Assembly (NCBI RefSeq): GCF_002076895.1
Contig: NZ_CP020465.1
Location: forward strand, 3,224,001 to 3,288,000
Length of the DNA stretch: 64,000 nucleotides
Origin: Cognaticolwellia beringensis
Lineage (GTDB): Bacteria > Pseudomonadota > Gammaproteobacteria > Enterobacterales > Alteromonadaceae
Direction: 5' to 3'
Notes under the pieces: model-generated
Told to the model about the DNA's origin: nothing
The model's database searches: none
What the model saw: the letters and a program-made list of their open reading frames with translations, nothing else
Part shown: one piece after another, positions 1-9,449 of the stretch
How the letters are laid out: each line of letters begins with the position of its first letter
Numbering within the stretch: position 1 is the first letter of the stretch
Position numbers and translations under genes: made by a program

Positions 1-1
1 T

Positions 2-394
2 TCATCAAATGAATTTGGCGCAGATGCTTTCACTGTTGAATTAGGTAAAGTTCGTCCTTTCGGTGAAAATGACATGAGCCAATTTGTGCAAGTTAGAGAA
101 ACGTTAACTAAACTGGTTTCAGGGCAAGCGCTTGGCTTAACACCGTATATTGACGAGGATTTTAATCTATATGAAATATCACAGGTGATTAATCGCCAAC
201 ATGAAGCATTTTCACTAACCTTTACTGATGACGTTGAAAATTTTACAGATTTTCCAAAAGGGCATGTGCTAGCTATTGATGGTGATATTGAAGTGAAAAC
301 TCAACAAGATGGTGAAGCTATCATATTTCCAAACGCTAATGTCGCCATCGGTCAGCGTGCACTATTAACAGTGACTCCCACTACTCTCGCCTAA
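2..394 (+). CDS. astE: Succinylglutamate desuccinylase, C-terminal part (5' cut by window edge)
   Basis: The reading frame is open from base 2 and ends with TAA at 392-394, so the gene starts outside the window. The visible part begins near a stretch reading VELGKVRPFGEND, which matches the C-terminal half of AstE, a zinc-dependent hydrolase that releases glutamate and succinate from N-succinylglutamate in the last step of the arginine succinyltransferase (AST) pathway. The zinc-binding residues lie upstream and cannot be checked. An internal ATG at 74 is in frame but is not a start: the family similarity runs straight through it. The rest of the ast operon would lie to the left. Assignment rests on recognising the C-terminal family motif only. 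Confidence 0.75.
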   Translation, partial: SSNEFGADAFTVELGKVRPFGENDMSQFVQVRETLTKLVSGQALGLTPYIDEDFNLYEISQVINRQHEAFSLTFTDDVENFTDFPKGHVLAIDGDIEVKTQQDGEAIIFPNANVAIGQRALLTVTPTTLA

Positions 395-780
395 ATGAGC
401 GTCAGTGTGAAAGCGAATAAGGTTGTAAGGTTATGTCTGGAAACAATAACCTGTGCTTAAATGGCCGTCATTATATTTTTAGATAGTGTCAGTGTTAACC
501 AGCCTAATTTAACCCATCAAGTTAACGGCTTGTAAATCGCGAGTATAACTGTAAAGAATTATGCTCGCTGTATTGTAAATATCAGCACTAACATTTCTTA
601 CTAAACTTGTTTTTCAGTTTACGTAAAGGTAAAGTGCTTGCGATTATTACAACCAACAATTCATAACAACGATATTAATATTCCCCTTGCGCTGAAAGCT
701 TCTATACTTTCAATGAGTAAAGCAAAGGTGAAATAGGTAATGTCACCTTGCATCCAAGGTTAATAAAAAAAGAGAAGGCT
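395..780. other. Intergenic region between astE and the bkd operon
   Basis: This 386-bp AT-rich gap holds no convincing gene. It must contain the promoter of the dehydrogenase operon, but no clean -35/-10 pair stands out. A weak inverted repeat (AGGTTAT / ATAACCT, about 427-451) has no T-tract and is not a good terminator. The palindrome TTTACGTAAA at 618-627 is the only operator-like element (listed separately). Confidence 0.5.
618..627. promoter_or_regulatory. Palindrome TTTACGTAAA upstream of the bkd operon, possible operator
   Basis: A perfect 10-bp palindrome lies 154 bases before the first gene of the branched-chain oxoacid dehydrogenase operon and is followed by GGTAAAG, giving a partly repeated TAAA pattern. 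Branched-chain amino acid degradation genes in marine gammaproteobacteria are often controlled by LiuR or similar regulators binding short palindromes. Linking this site to such a regulator is inference only. Confidence 0.25.
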
Positions 781-1965
781 ATGAACACTGACATATATAG
801 CGAAAGCCCGGTCGTACATCAACCCGCTTTTATTGATGGTCATTCAGTTGAAATTCCAATCCTTAAGATATTGAAACAAGATGGTAGCATTTATAAAGAC
901 GCTGCCATGCCAAAAATTGATCAAGAACTTGCGACTAAAACTTACAAAACGCTCGCTTTCCACCGCGTTCTAGATGAGCGTATGGTGGCTGCACAGCGCC
1001 AAGGTCGTATCAGTTTCTATATGGCTGCACTCGGTGAAGAAGCTGCTAGTGTTGGTGGTGCTGCTGGTCTGAAAGATCAAGATATGATCATGGCGCAGTA
1101 CCGTGAGCAAGGGGCATTAATGTTTCGAGGCTTTAGTCTTGAAAATTTTATGAACCAGATGTTCAGCAATGAAAAAGATTTAGGTAAAGGTCGTCAAATG
1201 CCAATTCATTACGGTAGTAATGCATTGAACTATATGACGATTTCATCACCGTTAGGGACGCAAATTCCACAAGCTGCCGGTTATGCTTATGGTCAAAAAC
1301 TGCAAGGCTTAGATGCGGTTACTATTTGTTACTTCGGTGAAGGCGCTGCCTCTGAAGGTGACTTTCATGCCGGTTTAAACATGGCCGCAGTGCATCAAGC
1401 ACCGGTTATTTTCTTCTGTCGTAACAATGGCTATGCTATTTCAACACCATCAGATGAGCAATACGTAGGTAATGGCATTGCCTCTCGTGGTGTTGGTTAC
1501 GGTATGAAAACATTACGCATTGATGGCAACGACATTTTAGCGGTAATTTCAGCGGTACAGTTAGCCCGTGAATATGCCATTAAAGAAGGCAAGCCCGTAT
1601 TAATTGAAGCGATGTCTTACCGTTTAGGTGCGCATTCTACGTCGGATGATCCTTCAGGTTATAGAACACGTGAAGAAGAAGCCAAATGGCAAGAACATGA
1701 TCCTATTCTTCGCATGAAAAACTGGATGCTCGCACAAGGTTGGTGGGATGAAGCACAAGAAACTGCTTTGTTTGAAAAACTACGTGACGAAGTGTTAGCA
1801 GCGGTTAAAGTGGCCGAAAAAGTAGCTAAACCGCCTGTTGAAGATTTAATTACCGATGTGTATGACAAAGTACCCCCTTTGTTACAAAGTCAATTTGATG
1901 AACTTAAACTACATATTAAAAAATATCCCCAAGCTTATCCGTTTACTGCAGGGAGAATTAAGTAA
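781..1965 (+). CDS. bkdA1: Branched-chain 2-oxoacid dehydrogenase E1 component, alpha subunit
   Basis: Thiamine-diphosphate-dependent decarboxylase subunit that, with the beta subunit, oxidatively decarboxylates the 2-oxoacids of valine, leucine and isoleucine and passes the acyl group to lipoyl-E2. The ThDP-binding signature is seen as GEG (residues 186-188) followed by NN (215-216) in [10 protein letters not shown]. The family phosphorylation-loop region [16 protein letters not shown] is also present. Length is 394 residues, normal for bacterial BCKDH E1 alpha. The ATG at 781 is preceded by AGAGAAGG and is preferred over an in-frame TTG at 748. The stop overlaps the next start by one base (TAATG), indicating translational coupling in a three-gene operon. 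The gene could also act on pyruvate-like substrates, but the E1-beta/E2 context favours branched-chain acids. Confidence 0.92.
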   Translation: MNTDIYSESPVVHQPAFIDGHSVEIPILKILKQDGSIYKDAAMPKIDQELATKTYKTLAFHRVLDERMVAAQRQGRISFYMAALGEEAASVGGAAGLKDQDMIMAQYREQGALMFRGFSLENFMNQMFSNEKDLGKGRQMPIHYGSNALNYMTISSPLGTQIPQAAGYAYGQKLQGLDAVTICYFGEGAASEGDFHAGLNMAAVHQAPVIFFCRNNGYAISTPSDEQYVGNGIASRGVGYGMKTLRIDGNDILAVISAVQLAREYAIKEGKPVLIEAMSYRLGAHSTSDDPSGYRTREEEAKWQEHDPILRMKNWMLAQGWWDEAQETALFEKLRDEVLAAVKVAEKVAKPPVEDLITDVYDKVPPLLQSQFDELKLHIKKYPQAYPFTAGRIK

Positions 1966-2942
1966 TGGCGCAAATGAATTTATTACAAGCGATTAACGAC
2001 GCGCTTGATACTGTGATGGCAGAAAATGATCGTGCGGTGTGTTTTGGTGAAGACGTTGGCCACTTTGGTGGCGTGTTCCGTGCAACCAGTGGTTTACAAG
2101 AGAAATACGGTAAAAGCCGTTGTTTCAATACCCCTTTGGTTGAGCAAGGTGTTATTGGTTTTGCTAACGGATTAGCCGCTCAGGGTAGTACAGCCATTGC
2201 TGAAATTCAGTTTGCTGATTATATTTTTCCAGCCTTTGATCAAATTGTAAATGAATCAGCAAAATTTCGTTACCGCAGTGGTAATGAATTTGACGTCGGT
2301 AAGTTGACGATTCGTACGCCATACGGCGGCGGTATTGCGGGTGGTTTATATCATAGCCAATCACCAGAAGCTTACTTTGCGCATACACCTGGTTTAAAAG
2401 TGGTTGTGCCACGTAATCCTTATCAAGCAAAAGGTTTGTTATTAGCGTCAATCCGTGATGATAACCCGGTAATATTTTTTGAGCCAAAACGCTTATACCG
2501 TGCTTCGGTTGGCGAAGTGCCGGAAGAAGATTACGAATTACCTTTAGGTAAAGCGGAAGTTGTGCAACAAGGTAGTGATATCACGTTACTCGCTTGGGGC
2601 GCACAAGTAGAAATCGTTGAAAAAGCGGCTGCATTAGCTGCTGCTGACGGTATTTCATGTGAAATTATCGACTTACGTACTATTTTACCTTGGGATATTG
2701 AAACCGTTGCAAACTCAGTAACAAAAACAGGTCGTTTTGTGGTTAGTCAAGAAGCGCCATTAACCGCTGGTTTTGCCAGTGAAATTGCCGCGACCATTCA
2801 ACAAGAATGTTTCTTGCACTTAGAAGCGCCAATTGCCCGAGTTTGTGGAATGGATACACCTTATCCATTAGCACTTGAAAAAGAATACGCTGCAGATCAT
2901 TTAAAGATCTACGAAGCAATTAAAAACAGTATGACTTACTAG
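1965..2942 (+). CDS. bkdA2: Branched-chain 2-oxoacid dehydrogenase E1 component, beta subunit
   Basis: Beta subunit of the E1 heterotetramer. It begins with [15 protein letters not shown] and contains the typical GEDVG (about 28-32) and [16 protein letters not shown] stretches of transketolase-like E1 beta chains, then the C-terminal transketolase domain with the [13 protein letters not shown] motif. At 325 residues it is the usual size. Its ATG overlaps the alpha-subunit stop codon by one base and has GGGAGAA as ribosome-binding site inside the upstream gene. E2 follows after 11 bases, so alpha, beta and E2 are one transcription unit. Confidence 0.93.
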   Translation: MAQMNLLQAINDALDTVMAENDRAVCFGEDVGHFGGVFRATSGLQEKYGKSRCFNTPLVEQGVIGFANGLAAQGSTAIAEIQFADYIFPAFDQIVNESAKFRYRSGNEFDVGKLTIRTPYGGGIAGGLYHSQSPEAYFAHTPGLKVVVPRNPYQAKGLLLASIRDDNPVIFFEPKRLYRASVGEVPEEDYELPLGKAEVVQQGSDITLLAWGAQVEIVEKAAALAAADGISCEIIDLRTILPWDIETVANSVTKTGRFVVSQEAPLTAGFASEIAATIQQECFLHLEAPIARVCGMDTPYPLALEKEYAADHLKIYEAIKNSMTY

Positions 2943-2953
2943 GATTTATTAGC

Positions 2954-4534
2954 ATGAGCATTGATTTTATACTGCCAGATATTGGCGAAGGTATCGTTGA
3001 ATGTGAACTGGTTGAATGGCTAGTAGCAGAAGGCGATGTAATTGCAGAAGATCAGCCCGTTGCTGATGTAATGACCGATAAAGCCTTGGTTCAAATTCCC
3101 GCGATGTATTCTGGCGTAGTAGATAAACTTTATTACGCAAAAGGTGATATAGCGAAAGTTCATCAACCCTTATTTGCGATGACACCAGAAGGTAACGCCG
3201 ACACTCAAAGCTCTGCTGAGCCGTTAGTTGCAGAATCTGCGGCTGAAATACCCGCAGTTCCAACAGCAGCTGCCAATGCAGGCACACAAGTAGAAGACTT
3301 TATTTTACCCGACATTGGTGAAGGTATTGTTGAGTGTGAATTGGTTGAATGGTTAGTGGCCGAAGGTGATTTGATTGAAGAAGATCAACCGATAGCTGAT
3401 GTAATGACAGATAAAGCTTTAGTGCAAATCCCCGCAATGCATAAAGGTAAAGTGGTTAAACTTTATTACGCTAAAGGTGAAATTGCCAAAGTACACGCGC
3501 CATTATTTGCCATTGAAATTGCCGCAACTGGGCAAACACCTGTTGCTGCTGCGCCTGTTGTAACAGAAGCGCCAAAAGCCGCTACTGCTCAGGTTGAGAC
3601 TAAAGCACCTGTTGTCGAAGCTCAAACGGTATCAACAAAAGTAGTCAATGAAAAAGCGGTAGCCAGCCCTGCTGTACGCCGTGTTGCTCGTGAATTAAAT
3701 GTTAATATTCATCAGGTGCCGGGTAGTGGTAAAAAAGGCCGAGTATATAAAGACGATGTTTTAGCGTTTAATCAAGCACCAGCAGTGTCTGTTAATACAA
3801 CCGTTGCAGCCGTTGGCAGTGTAGTTGGTGGAACACGTGTTGAGCCTATTCGCGGTATAAAAGCTGTTATGGCTAAAGCTATGGTTCGTTCCGTATCGAC
3901 TATTCCTCACTTTACCTATTGTGAAGAAATCGATATGACTAATTTGATCAAATTACGTGGCGAGCTAAAAGAAGTTTATGCCAAGCAAGATATCAAATTA
4001 ACCATGATGCCTTTCTTTATGAAAGCCATGTCGTTAGCGTTGAAACAATTTCCGTTAGTGAATACGCAAGTCAATGAAGATTGCACTGAGCTGACTTATT
4101 TTGATGATCATAATATTGGTATGGCTGTTGACTCAAAGGTAGGCTTGTTAGTACCGAATGTTAAACAAGTACAAACAAAATCTATCTTAGATTTAGCCGC
4201 TGATATTACGCGCTTAACCAACGACGCACGATCAGGCCGAGTGCCTGCAGCTGATTTGAAGGGCGGGACTATCACCATTTCAAATATCGGTGCTATAGGC
4301 GGTACGGTGGCAACACCTATTATCAATAAGCCTGAATCTGCCATTGTTGCACTGGGTAAGTTACAAAAATTACCACGTTTTAATGATAAAGGTGAAGTGG
4401 AAGCACGCTCGATTATGCAAGTCAGTTGGTCTGGCGATCACCGTACAATCGACGGCGGCACTATCGCTCGTTTTTGTAATTTGTGGAAGTCATTCCTTGA
4501 AGAGCCAAGCAATATGCTAGTGCATATGTCATAA
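2954..4534 (+). CDS. bkdB: Branched-chain 2-oxoacid dehydrogenase E2 (dihydrolipoyl acyltransferase) with two lipoyl domains
   Basis: Core acyltransferase of the complex, moving the acyl group from E1 to CoA. Domains in order: lipoyl domain 1 (about 2-77, lipoyl-lysine K43 in MTDKA), Ala/Pro/Thr/Glu-rich linker, lipoyl domain 2 (about 114-188, K154 in MTDKA), second linker, peripheral subunit-binding domain (about 236-272, ASPAVRRVAREL), and the catalytic domain (about 295-525) with the active-site pattern DHRTIDGG (H496, D500). The two lipoyl domains are nearly identical in protein sequence but differ at many silent sites, so the duplication is old and conserved by selection. Most bacterial BCKDH E2 chains carry one lipoyl domain. 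No E3 gene (lpd) follows, so E3 must be shared from another locus. A terminator lies directly downstream. Confidence 0.93.
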   Translation: MSIDFILPDIGEGIVECELVEWLVAEGDVIAEDQPVADVMTDKALVQIPAMYSGVVDKLYYAKGDIAKVHQPLFAMTPEGNADTQSSAEPLVAESAAEIPAVPTAAANAGTQVEDFILPDIGEGIVECELVEWLVAEGDLIEEDQPIADVMTDKALVQIPAMHKGKVVKLYYAKGEIAKVHAPLFAIEIAATGQTPVAAAPVVTEAPKAATAQVETKAPVVEAQTVSTKVVNEKAVASPAVRRVARELNVNIHQVPGSGKKGRVYKDDVLAFNQAPAVSVNTTVAAVGSVVGGTRVEPIRGIKAVMAKAMVRSVSTIPHFTYCEEIDMTNLIKLRGELKEVYAKQDIKLTMMPFFMKAMSLALKQFPLVNTQVNEDCTELTYFDDHNIGMAVDSKVGLLVPNVKQVQTKSILDLAADITRLTNDARSGRVPAADLKGGTITISNIGAIGGTVATPIINKPESAIVALGKLQKLPRFNDKGEVEARSIMQVSWSGDHRTIDGGTIARFCNLWKSFLEEPSNMLVHMS

Positions 4535-4560
4535 GTTTAGGTTGATGATAAAAATGAAGA

Positions 4561-4586
4561 AAGGTCTGCAGTGCAGGCCTTTTTTA
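4561..4586 (+). terminator. Rho-independent terminator of the bkd operon
   Basis: AAGGTCTG pairs with CAGGCCTT (one G-T wobble) around a five-base loop and is followed by a run of T residues. It lies 26 bases after the E2 stop. Confidence 0.8.
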
Positions 4587-4703
4587 TAACAAAATTATAA
4601 TAAAGCTATGACAACTAAATTTATTTAGTTATTTTAGGAAGATGAATCATATAAATTAAAAGATAATTTCTTGAATTCAGATATTTGCAGATAAGGAAGC
4701 CTA

Positions 4704-6542
4704 GTGGCGGAAAAGAAACTCCAGCATTTTTACATTGCCGAAGATCAGTCTATTTATTTATTAAACCACGAAGATGCAACCAAGTTAAAGCAATGGGTTG
4801 AGCTTTGTCGTCAGCAATTAACGCTGTTGGGATATCAAAATATCGCTTTGATTGGTAAAGGTGCTTATGGCTTTGTTTTTGGCGGTGAAGACGAGCATGG
4901 TCAATCGCAAGTGTTTAAATTTTCCCGTATTAATTTACCGCAACATGTACAAGACCGCTTAGCAGAAGAAGCCGATACGCAGCGACAACTTTCCCATGAA
5001 CGTATTCCTAAAATTATTGGTTATTACAAAATAAAGCGACAATCCATTGTCCATATGGAACGAGCTCCCGGTATAGACCTAGAAAAACTTTCTTTCCAAA
5101 AAGGGCCATTAGCGAGTGAATTAGTGGTTAAAATTGCCATACAACTGGCCGAAATTTTAAGTTACTTACGTGATACTCAACAACACGAAAAAGGTCGGCC
5201 ATTTGTTCATGGTGACATCAAACCTTCAAATGTAGTGTTTGACCCTGTAACTGAGAAAGTTTACCTAGTTGATTGGGGCTCGGCAGTGCCTGCACAACTT
5301 GATGTTAATGGCCAGTCAACCGCTAATAATATTATGGATTTAATGAGTAGTGACTTGCAAAATAGTAACGCACGCTTAGGTGATGTTTATTTTATTGGCG
5401 ATGAACAAATTAGTGGAGAAATGTCCTCACCTCGCTTTGACGAACAAGGGTTAGCGGCAACATTATATGCCTTGGCTTCTGGTCAGTCATGTCGTTACGG
5501 CAGCGCGGTGATCACGCCATTATCTTTGGGTTTACCTAAATTACTCGCGCAAATATTATCAGGCATGTTAAGCAAAGATAGACGGACGCGAAATAGAGCC
5601 GGAGACTACTTTTTTAAACATTTAGCCTTGTTAAAAAATACTGTTATGGCTGATCCACCTTTACCCGTTGAAGTTAAACCATTGGTACCGGTTTGGTGTA
5701 AAAGTTTTCATAAAGATATGGATACCGTAGTGTATGGTTCACGTAAATCTTTCTTAAGGGAGTCTTCTGATTTAGATGAATTAAGTGAAATAGATGATGT
5801 GCAGCTAGAAAAATATTATAAAAATTATCTTATGGGGATGGGCGATACCGAAAAGGCTTTTATTGCTGCGGTAAGCCGTTTAGCTAATTTTCCTGTTGTA
5901 GGCGGATTAGCCGTACGCTGGGAAAAAAATGGTGTGCATATCGATTCAAATCTATCGCTTTTTGACCCGAGTTTAAAAACGTCATTTCAAAGTGCGGTGA
6001 ATAATATGGTCCGTCTTGCTCAGGGGATTTTTAGAGTAGGGGTATTTAAAAGTTGTTTATTCAATGCCCGTAATACCTTACATTTTGAACGTGAGAATGA
6101 AGAAGACCCATTTCAAGCTAAACCAAGCCAAGCTATTAATTATGATGTCAGTGATGTTGCCGTTATCGACGACATAACGCGATTACATTCTTATTTTGAA
6201 GATGGGGTTGATCCAGACGAATACCTCTATTTACCCGATGAAATTATGACAGTATTAACGCGTTTAAATCAAATTCATCATACCGGTTGCATTATTTTTG
6301 AGGTGCTACCGCGACATTTGAAAATTCACAGTTATTTAATGTTGTTAAACCATGATAAAGAAGTGGAATTTAAACAGTGCTTAACGGAAATTTTACAGCT
6401 ACTCCCCACCATTACCGGTAATGGTATTTCTGGCTTTATGAAACTACCTTATAAAGATACGCGATTTTTTGAACATATAAATGGCTTACCCGATAAATTC
6501 TATCCAAGAAACCCAAAACAACAAAAGGAGAGTTACTCATGA
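4704..6542 (+). CDS. Serine/threonine protein kinase-like protein with a large uncharacterised C-terminal region
   Basis: The N-terminal half (about 45-310) is a eukaryotic-like protein kinase domain: glycine-rich loop IGKGAYGFVF (50-59), candidate ATP lysine K72, catalytic-loop HGDIKPSN (H169, D171, K173, N176) and metal-binding DWG (D190) in place of DFG. All core catalytic residues are therefore present, with HGD for HRD. Residues about 320-612 have no motif I recognise, contain no transmembrane segment, and are acidic and aromatic-rich; they may be a sensor or partner-binding domain. The start is GTG at 4704 with AAGGAAG upstream. The last four bases overlap the ATG of the VOC gene (ATGA), so the two are translationally coupled. 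Substrate unknown. Confidence 0.75.
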   Translation: MAEKKLQHFYIAEDQSIYLLNHEDATKLKQWVELCRQQLTLLGYQNIALIGKGAYGFVFGGEDEHGQSQVFKFSRINLPQHVQDRLAEEADTQRQLSHERIPKIIGYYKIKRQSIVHMERAPGIDLEKLSFQKGPLASELVVKIAIQLAEILSYLRDTQQHEKGRPFVHGDIKPSNVVFDPVTEKVYLVDWGSAVPAQLDVNGQSTANNIMDLMSSDLQNSNARLGDVYFIGDEQISGEMSSPRFDEQGLAATLYALASGQSCRYGSAVITPLSLGLPKLLAQILSGMLSKDRRTRNRAGDYFFKHLALLKNTVMADPPLPVEVKPLVPVWCKSFHKDMDTVVYGSRKSFLRESSDLDELSEIDDVQLEKYYKNYLMGMGDTEKAFIAAVSRLANFPVVGGLAVRWEKNGVHIDSNLSLFDPSLKTSFQSAVNNMVRLAQGIFRVGVFKSCLFNARNTLHFERENEEDPFQAKPSQAINYDVSDVAVIDDITRLHSYFEDGVDPDEYLYLPDEIMTVLTRLNQIHHTGCIIFEVLPRHLKIHSYLMLLNHDKEVEFKQCLTEILQLLPTITGNGISGFMKLPYKDTRFFEHINGLPDKFYPRNPKQQKESYS

Positions 6543-6922
6543 GTGATAATAAAATAGGCACAATGGCGTGGCTTGATATATCTGTAGATAATGCGACTGA
6601 GGTAAAATCTTTCTATGAGGATGTCATCGGTTGGAAAAGCGAAAATATTGCTATGGGCGATTATGATGATTACGCCATGCTTGAGCCAGCCAACAACGAA
6701 GCTGTTGCTGGTGTTTGCCATGCAAAAGGGGTAAATAAAGATTTACCGCCGGCGTGGTTACCTTATTTTTTGGTGGCGGATATTGAAGCCTCATTAAATG
6801 CCGTGCGAGCTAATGGAGGTAAGTTAGTTACTGAAATTAAATTTATGGGTAGTGATAAATATGCGGTGATTAAAGATCCCGCAGGGGCAGCTTGTGCTAT
6901 CTATCAAAAAATAGCGCAGTAA
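6539..6922 (+). CDS. VOC-family (glyoxalase/bleomycin-resistance fold) protein
   Basis: A 127-residue single-module protein with the beta-alpha-beta-beta-beta pattern of the vicinal oxygen chelate superfamily: MAWLDISVDNATEVKSFYEDVIGWK at the N-terminus, a middle strand pair YAMLEP / AGVCHAKG, and a second half VADIEASLNAVRANGGK ending YAVIKDPAGAACAIYQ. The DPAG turn near the end is typical. The substrate cannot be told from sequence; members include glyoxalases, dioxygenases and binding proteins. It shares an ATGA overlap with the kinase-like gene and may be a functional partner, although this is inference. It converges on the patatin-like gene 54 bases away. Confidence 0.7.
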   Translation: MSDNKIGTMAWLDISVDNATEVKSFYEDVIGWKSENIAMGDYDDYAMLEPANNEAVAGVCHAKGVNKDLPPAWLPYFLVADIEASLNAVRANGGKLVTEIKFMGSDKYAVIKDPAGAACAIYQKIAQ

Positions 6923-6976
6923 TAACCTTTAGAAATGTTCTCTAGGTCATTAATTGGCTATCTTAAGGTGTTTTAC

Positions 6977-8041
6977 TCAACAACATTCTATTGGTTTAAT
7001 ATTTTTCGTGTTAACTGACGAAACACGCTGTGCAAATTCATCAGCCAAGCATTCTGATTCTTTTAACACAGTTTGCCAATATTTCAGTCGTGTTTCGGGG
7101 GCTAAATCAATAAAGTCTTTACGGTCAGGAATTTTCCCATAAGGTAGGCGAGCAATAAATTCGGTTGATGGCACTAACATGACAGTATTCTTATAATATT
7201 GTGCGTTAACCTTACGTGATAAGTTCTTGTCAAACCAACCGGCTTTTGGCGTTGGTGAAAAATGAGGGTAAAGCGTAAGGCCTGAGGTTGGTTTAATATC
7301 CACATCAAAGTGATAATCAATTATCCCACCGTCACGATACATACCTTTTGGCGAGCCGATAATATCTTTAATACCTTCCATAACAACAGGTATAGAGCCT
7401 GAAGCGAGTAAACTCGATGTTAGGTTTTCATGATTTAGCGCTTGATGCTGAGTATTAAAATTAAAACTGTCGTTGATGGTTAACTGGCTTTTAGGGTGAT
7501 GGTAAACATAGCGTTGGTACTGTTTTGCCAACAAACCTCGATTGACTTGATTAAGCGCCATACTCGATATTAAACCAAACATTAACGGTATTTTGTGCTC
7601 TAAAGACGTTAAACCACGACACTTTGCGACAATGAAATGTGCCTTAAATACGGGGTTGTTGATGATTTCGTTACTACCGTTTGGTCCTAAAACTGCTTCA
7701 AGTAGCGCCAAAGCTTTGGTCGTAATTTCTTGCTTATTAGCTTTAACAGAATATGTAGTTTCTGAATACAGTGTGGCTAAACGGGTAATAGCAGCAACAG
7801 GATCGTTTTGGCTAAGCGCAGCAAATCGAAAGGCTCCGGCTGAAGAGCCGACTAAGTTTAATTCAGTACTTCGATCTTTAAAATATTCGCCAAAAAGGTA
7901 TTTATCTAATCCAAATAAGCTAAACCATTTAGGCCCGCCACTAGCGCCCAGCATAGTGGTAAATAATTCTTGCTTAAAGCCTTGTTCTTGGATCGTTTTT
8001 AAAGCATCGCTGCCGCAATAAATATCTAGCATATTAGCCAT
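6977..8041 (-). CDS. Patatin-like phospholipase family protein
   Basis: The Ser-Asp dyad of patatin-like hydrolases is visible: nucleophile elbow GSSAG (S67 in VGSSAGAFRFA) and DGG (D237 in MYRDGGIIDYH). The oxyanion-hole region may be ASGGPKW (33-39). Length is 354 residues; no signal peptide or membrane segment is seen, so it is probably cytoplasmic. Patatins are lipid acyl hydrolases, but the natural substrate here is unknown. It follows dgt on the same strand after 61 bases and may be co-transcribed. Confidence 0.7.
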   Translation of the reverse strand: MANMLDIYCGSDALKTIQEQGFKQELFTTMLGASGGPKWFSLFGLDKYLFGEYFKDRSTELNLVGSSAGAFRFAALSQNDPVAAITRLATLYSETTYSVKANKQEITTKALALLEAVLGPNGSNEIINNPVFKAHFIVAKCRGLTSLEHKIPLMFGLISSMALNQVNRGLLAKQYQRYVYHHPKSQLTINDSFNFNTQHQALNHENLTSSLLASGSIPVVMEGIKDIIGSPKGMYRDGGIIDYHFDVDIKPTSGLTLYPHFSPTPKAGWFDKNLSRKVNAQYYKNTVMLVPSTEFIARLPYGKIPDRKDFIDLAPETRLKYWQTVLKESECLADEFAQRVSSVNTKNIKPIECC

Positions 8042-8102
8042 CGTTAGATAACGTCTCTATTGGTTGTTGGTTGTTAGTAACTTAGCGCATTCATTTTATT
8101 TG

Positions 8103-9449
8103 TTAATAATCGTGTTTACCAAAACCGGTTTGCCCGATAGGTAAAAATAAGGTTTGATAAAGCCTAGTCGCATATTCATCGGTCATGCCGGCGACATAGT
8201 CAGCGATCACACGGTGTTGATTTTGATTATTTTCTTTTGCCATTTGCCAACGTACTACCGTACTTTTAGGCAGTAAGCGCTCAGGATCAGAAGATAGAGC
8301 CTCAAATAACTCCATAACAATTTGTTGACCACGATATTCCAACTGCTGGATTGATGTTTGCTTAATGACATATTGATAAACAAAGTCTTTAAAAATTTGT
8401 AGCACCTGAGCTGGAATTAGTGGATGCACCGCATTAAATCGTAAAAGTGGCTCTTGAAAGTTACAGCCTTTAGTGTCGTTAATATCAACCAATTCAATTG
8501 CGGTTATTAAGTAATTAACTAAGCCACCAATAGCTTCTTTTTGTTTATAACGTTGATTACTGAATAAATTATTCGCTAAACTTTTGCTGTAATCTTGCAA
8601 CCACTCATCGTCAATTTTTAGTAAATTTTGAATAACATTGTGGTCAAAGTCTTGTTGATTTACGACGCCAGTTACTATGGCATCTTCTAAATCATGAATG
8701 CCATAGGCAATATCATCAGCGAGCTCCATCATTGAGCAATCTAAAGATTTATAGAGTGTTTTACTGTGCTTATTCGATTTAACCGCTATTTGTTGGAATA
8801 GCGCTTTATCTTCAGGACATAAAGGGGCTAATACCCAGTCAATCATTTCAATATCGTCGAGGTATAAACCTTTGGGCGGGTGCCACTTAGCGGCTTCTAG
8901 TTGACGAAAAGATGCCGGTAATACGGGCGGAATATCTTGCTGTAAATTACCCAGTGTTTGCGGATATTTTATTAAACCGAGCAATGTTCTGCGGGTTAAG
9001 TTCATACCAAAATGTTCACTAAAAGGCTCTAAGTGCGCAACGATACGAAAGGTTTGTCCATTGCCTTCAAAGCCGCCGTGATCACGCATCATGTAATGTA
9101 AGGCTACTTCGCCGCCATGGCCGAAAGGCGGGTGCCCAATATCATGCGCTAAGCAAAGTGATTCAATTAAACTGTCGTCATTGGGGAGTAGAACAGCACT
9201 CTGCTCTGCGTATTTACTACGTATTTGAGCAATGATGCCGCTACCAATTTGTGATGCTTCTAACGAATGAGTTAATCGAGTGCGATGAAAGTCACTTTGG
9301 CCACTGCCCATAACTTGAGTTTTTGATTGTAATCGGCGAAATGCGGCAGAATGGAGAATACGTGCTCGGTCACGTTGAAATGGGCTGCGGTGGTCTTGAT
9401 GTCTTTTCGCTACGCGCTCTAAGCGTCTTGCTAGCCAAGGATTTTCCAT
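8103..9449 (-). CDS. dgt: Deoxyguanosinetriphosphate triphosphohydrolase-like protein (HD domain)
   Basis: Hydrolyses dNTPs to deoxynucleoside and triphosphate, influencing dNTP pools; relatives have also been linked to phage restriction. The HD-domain metal ligands are H61 (THSLE) and H102/D103 (AHDIGHPPFGHGGE), with a further D in MELADDIAYGIHDLEDA. The N-terminal FRRLQSKTQV stretch is characteristic of the family. Length is 448 residues, within the range of the shorter dGTPase-like subfamily (E. coli Dgt is longer, about 505), so substrate preference may differ from true dGTPase. It starts with ATG and precedes the patatin-like gene. Confidence 0.88.
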   Translation of the reverse strand: MENPWLARRLERVAKRHQDHRSPFQRDRARILHSAAFRRLQSKTQVMGSGQSDFHRTRLTHSLEASQIGSGIIAQIRSKYAEQSAVLLPNDDSLIESLCLAHDIGHPPFGHGGEVALHYMMRDHGGFEGNGQTFRIVAHLEPFSEHFGMNLTRRTLLGLIKYPQTLGNLQQDIPPVLPASFRQLEAAKWHPPKGLYLDDIEMIDWVLAPLCPEDKALFQQIAVKSNKHSKTLYKSLDCSMMELADDIAYGIHDLEDAIVTGVVNQQDFDHNVIQNLLKIDDEWLQDYSKSLANNLFSNQRYKQKEAIGGLVNYLITAIELVDINDTKGCNFQEPLLRFNAVHPLIPAQVLQIFKDFVYQYVIKQTSIQQLEYRGQQIVMELFEALSSDPERLLPKSTVVRWQMAKENNQNQHRVIADYVAGMTDEYATRLYQTLFLPIGQTGFGKHDY

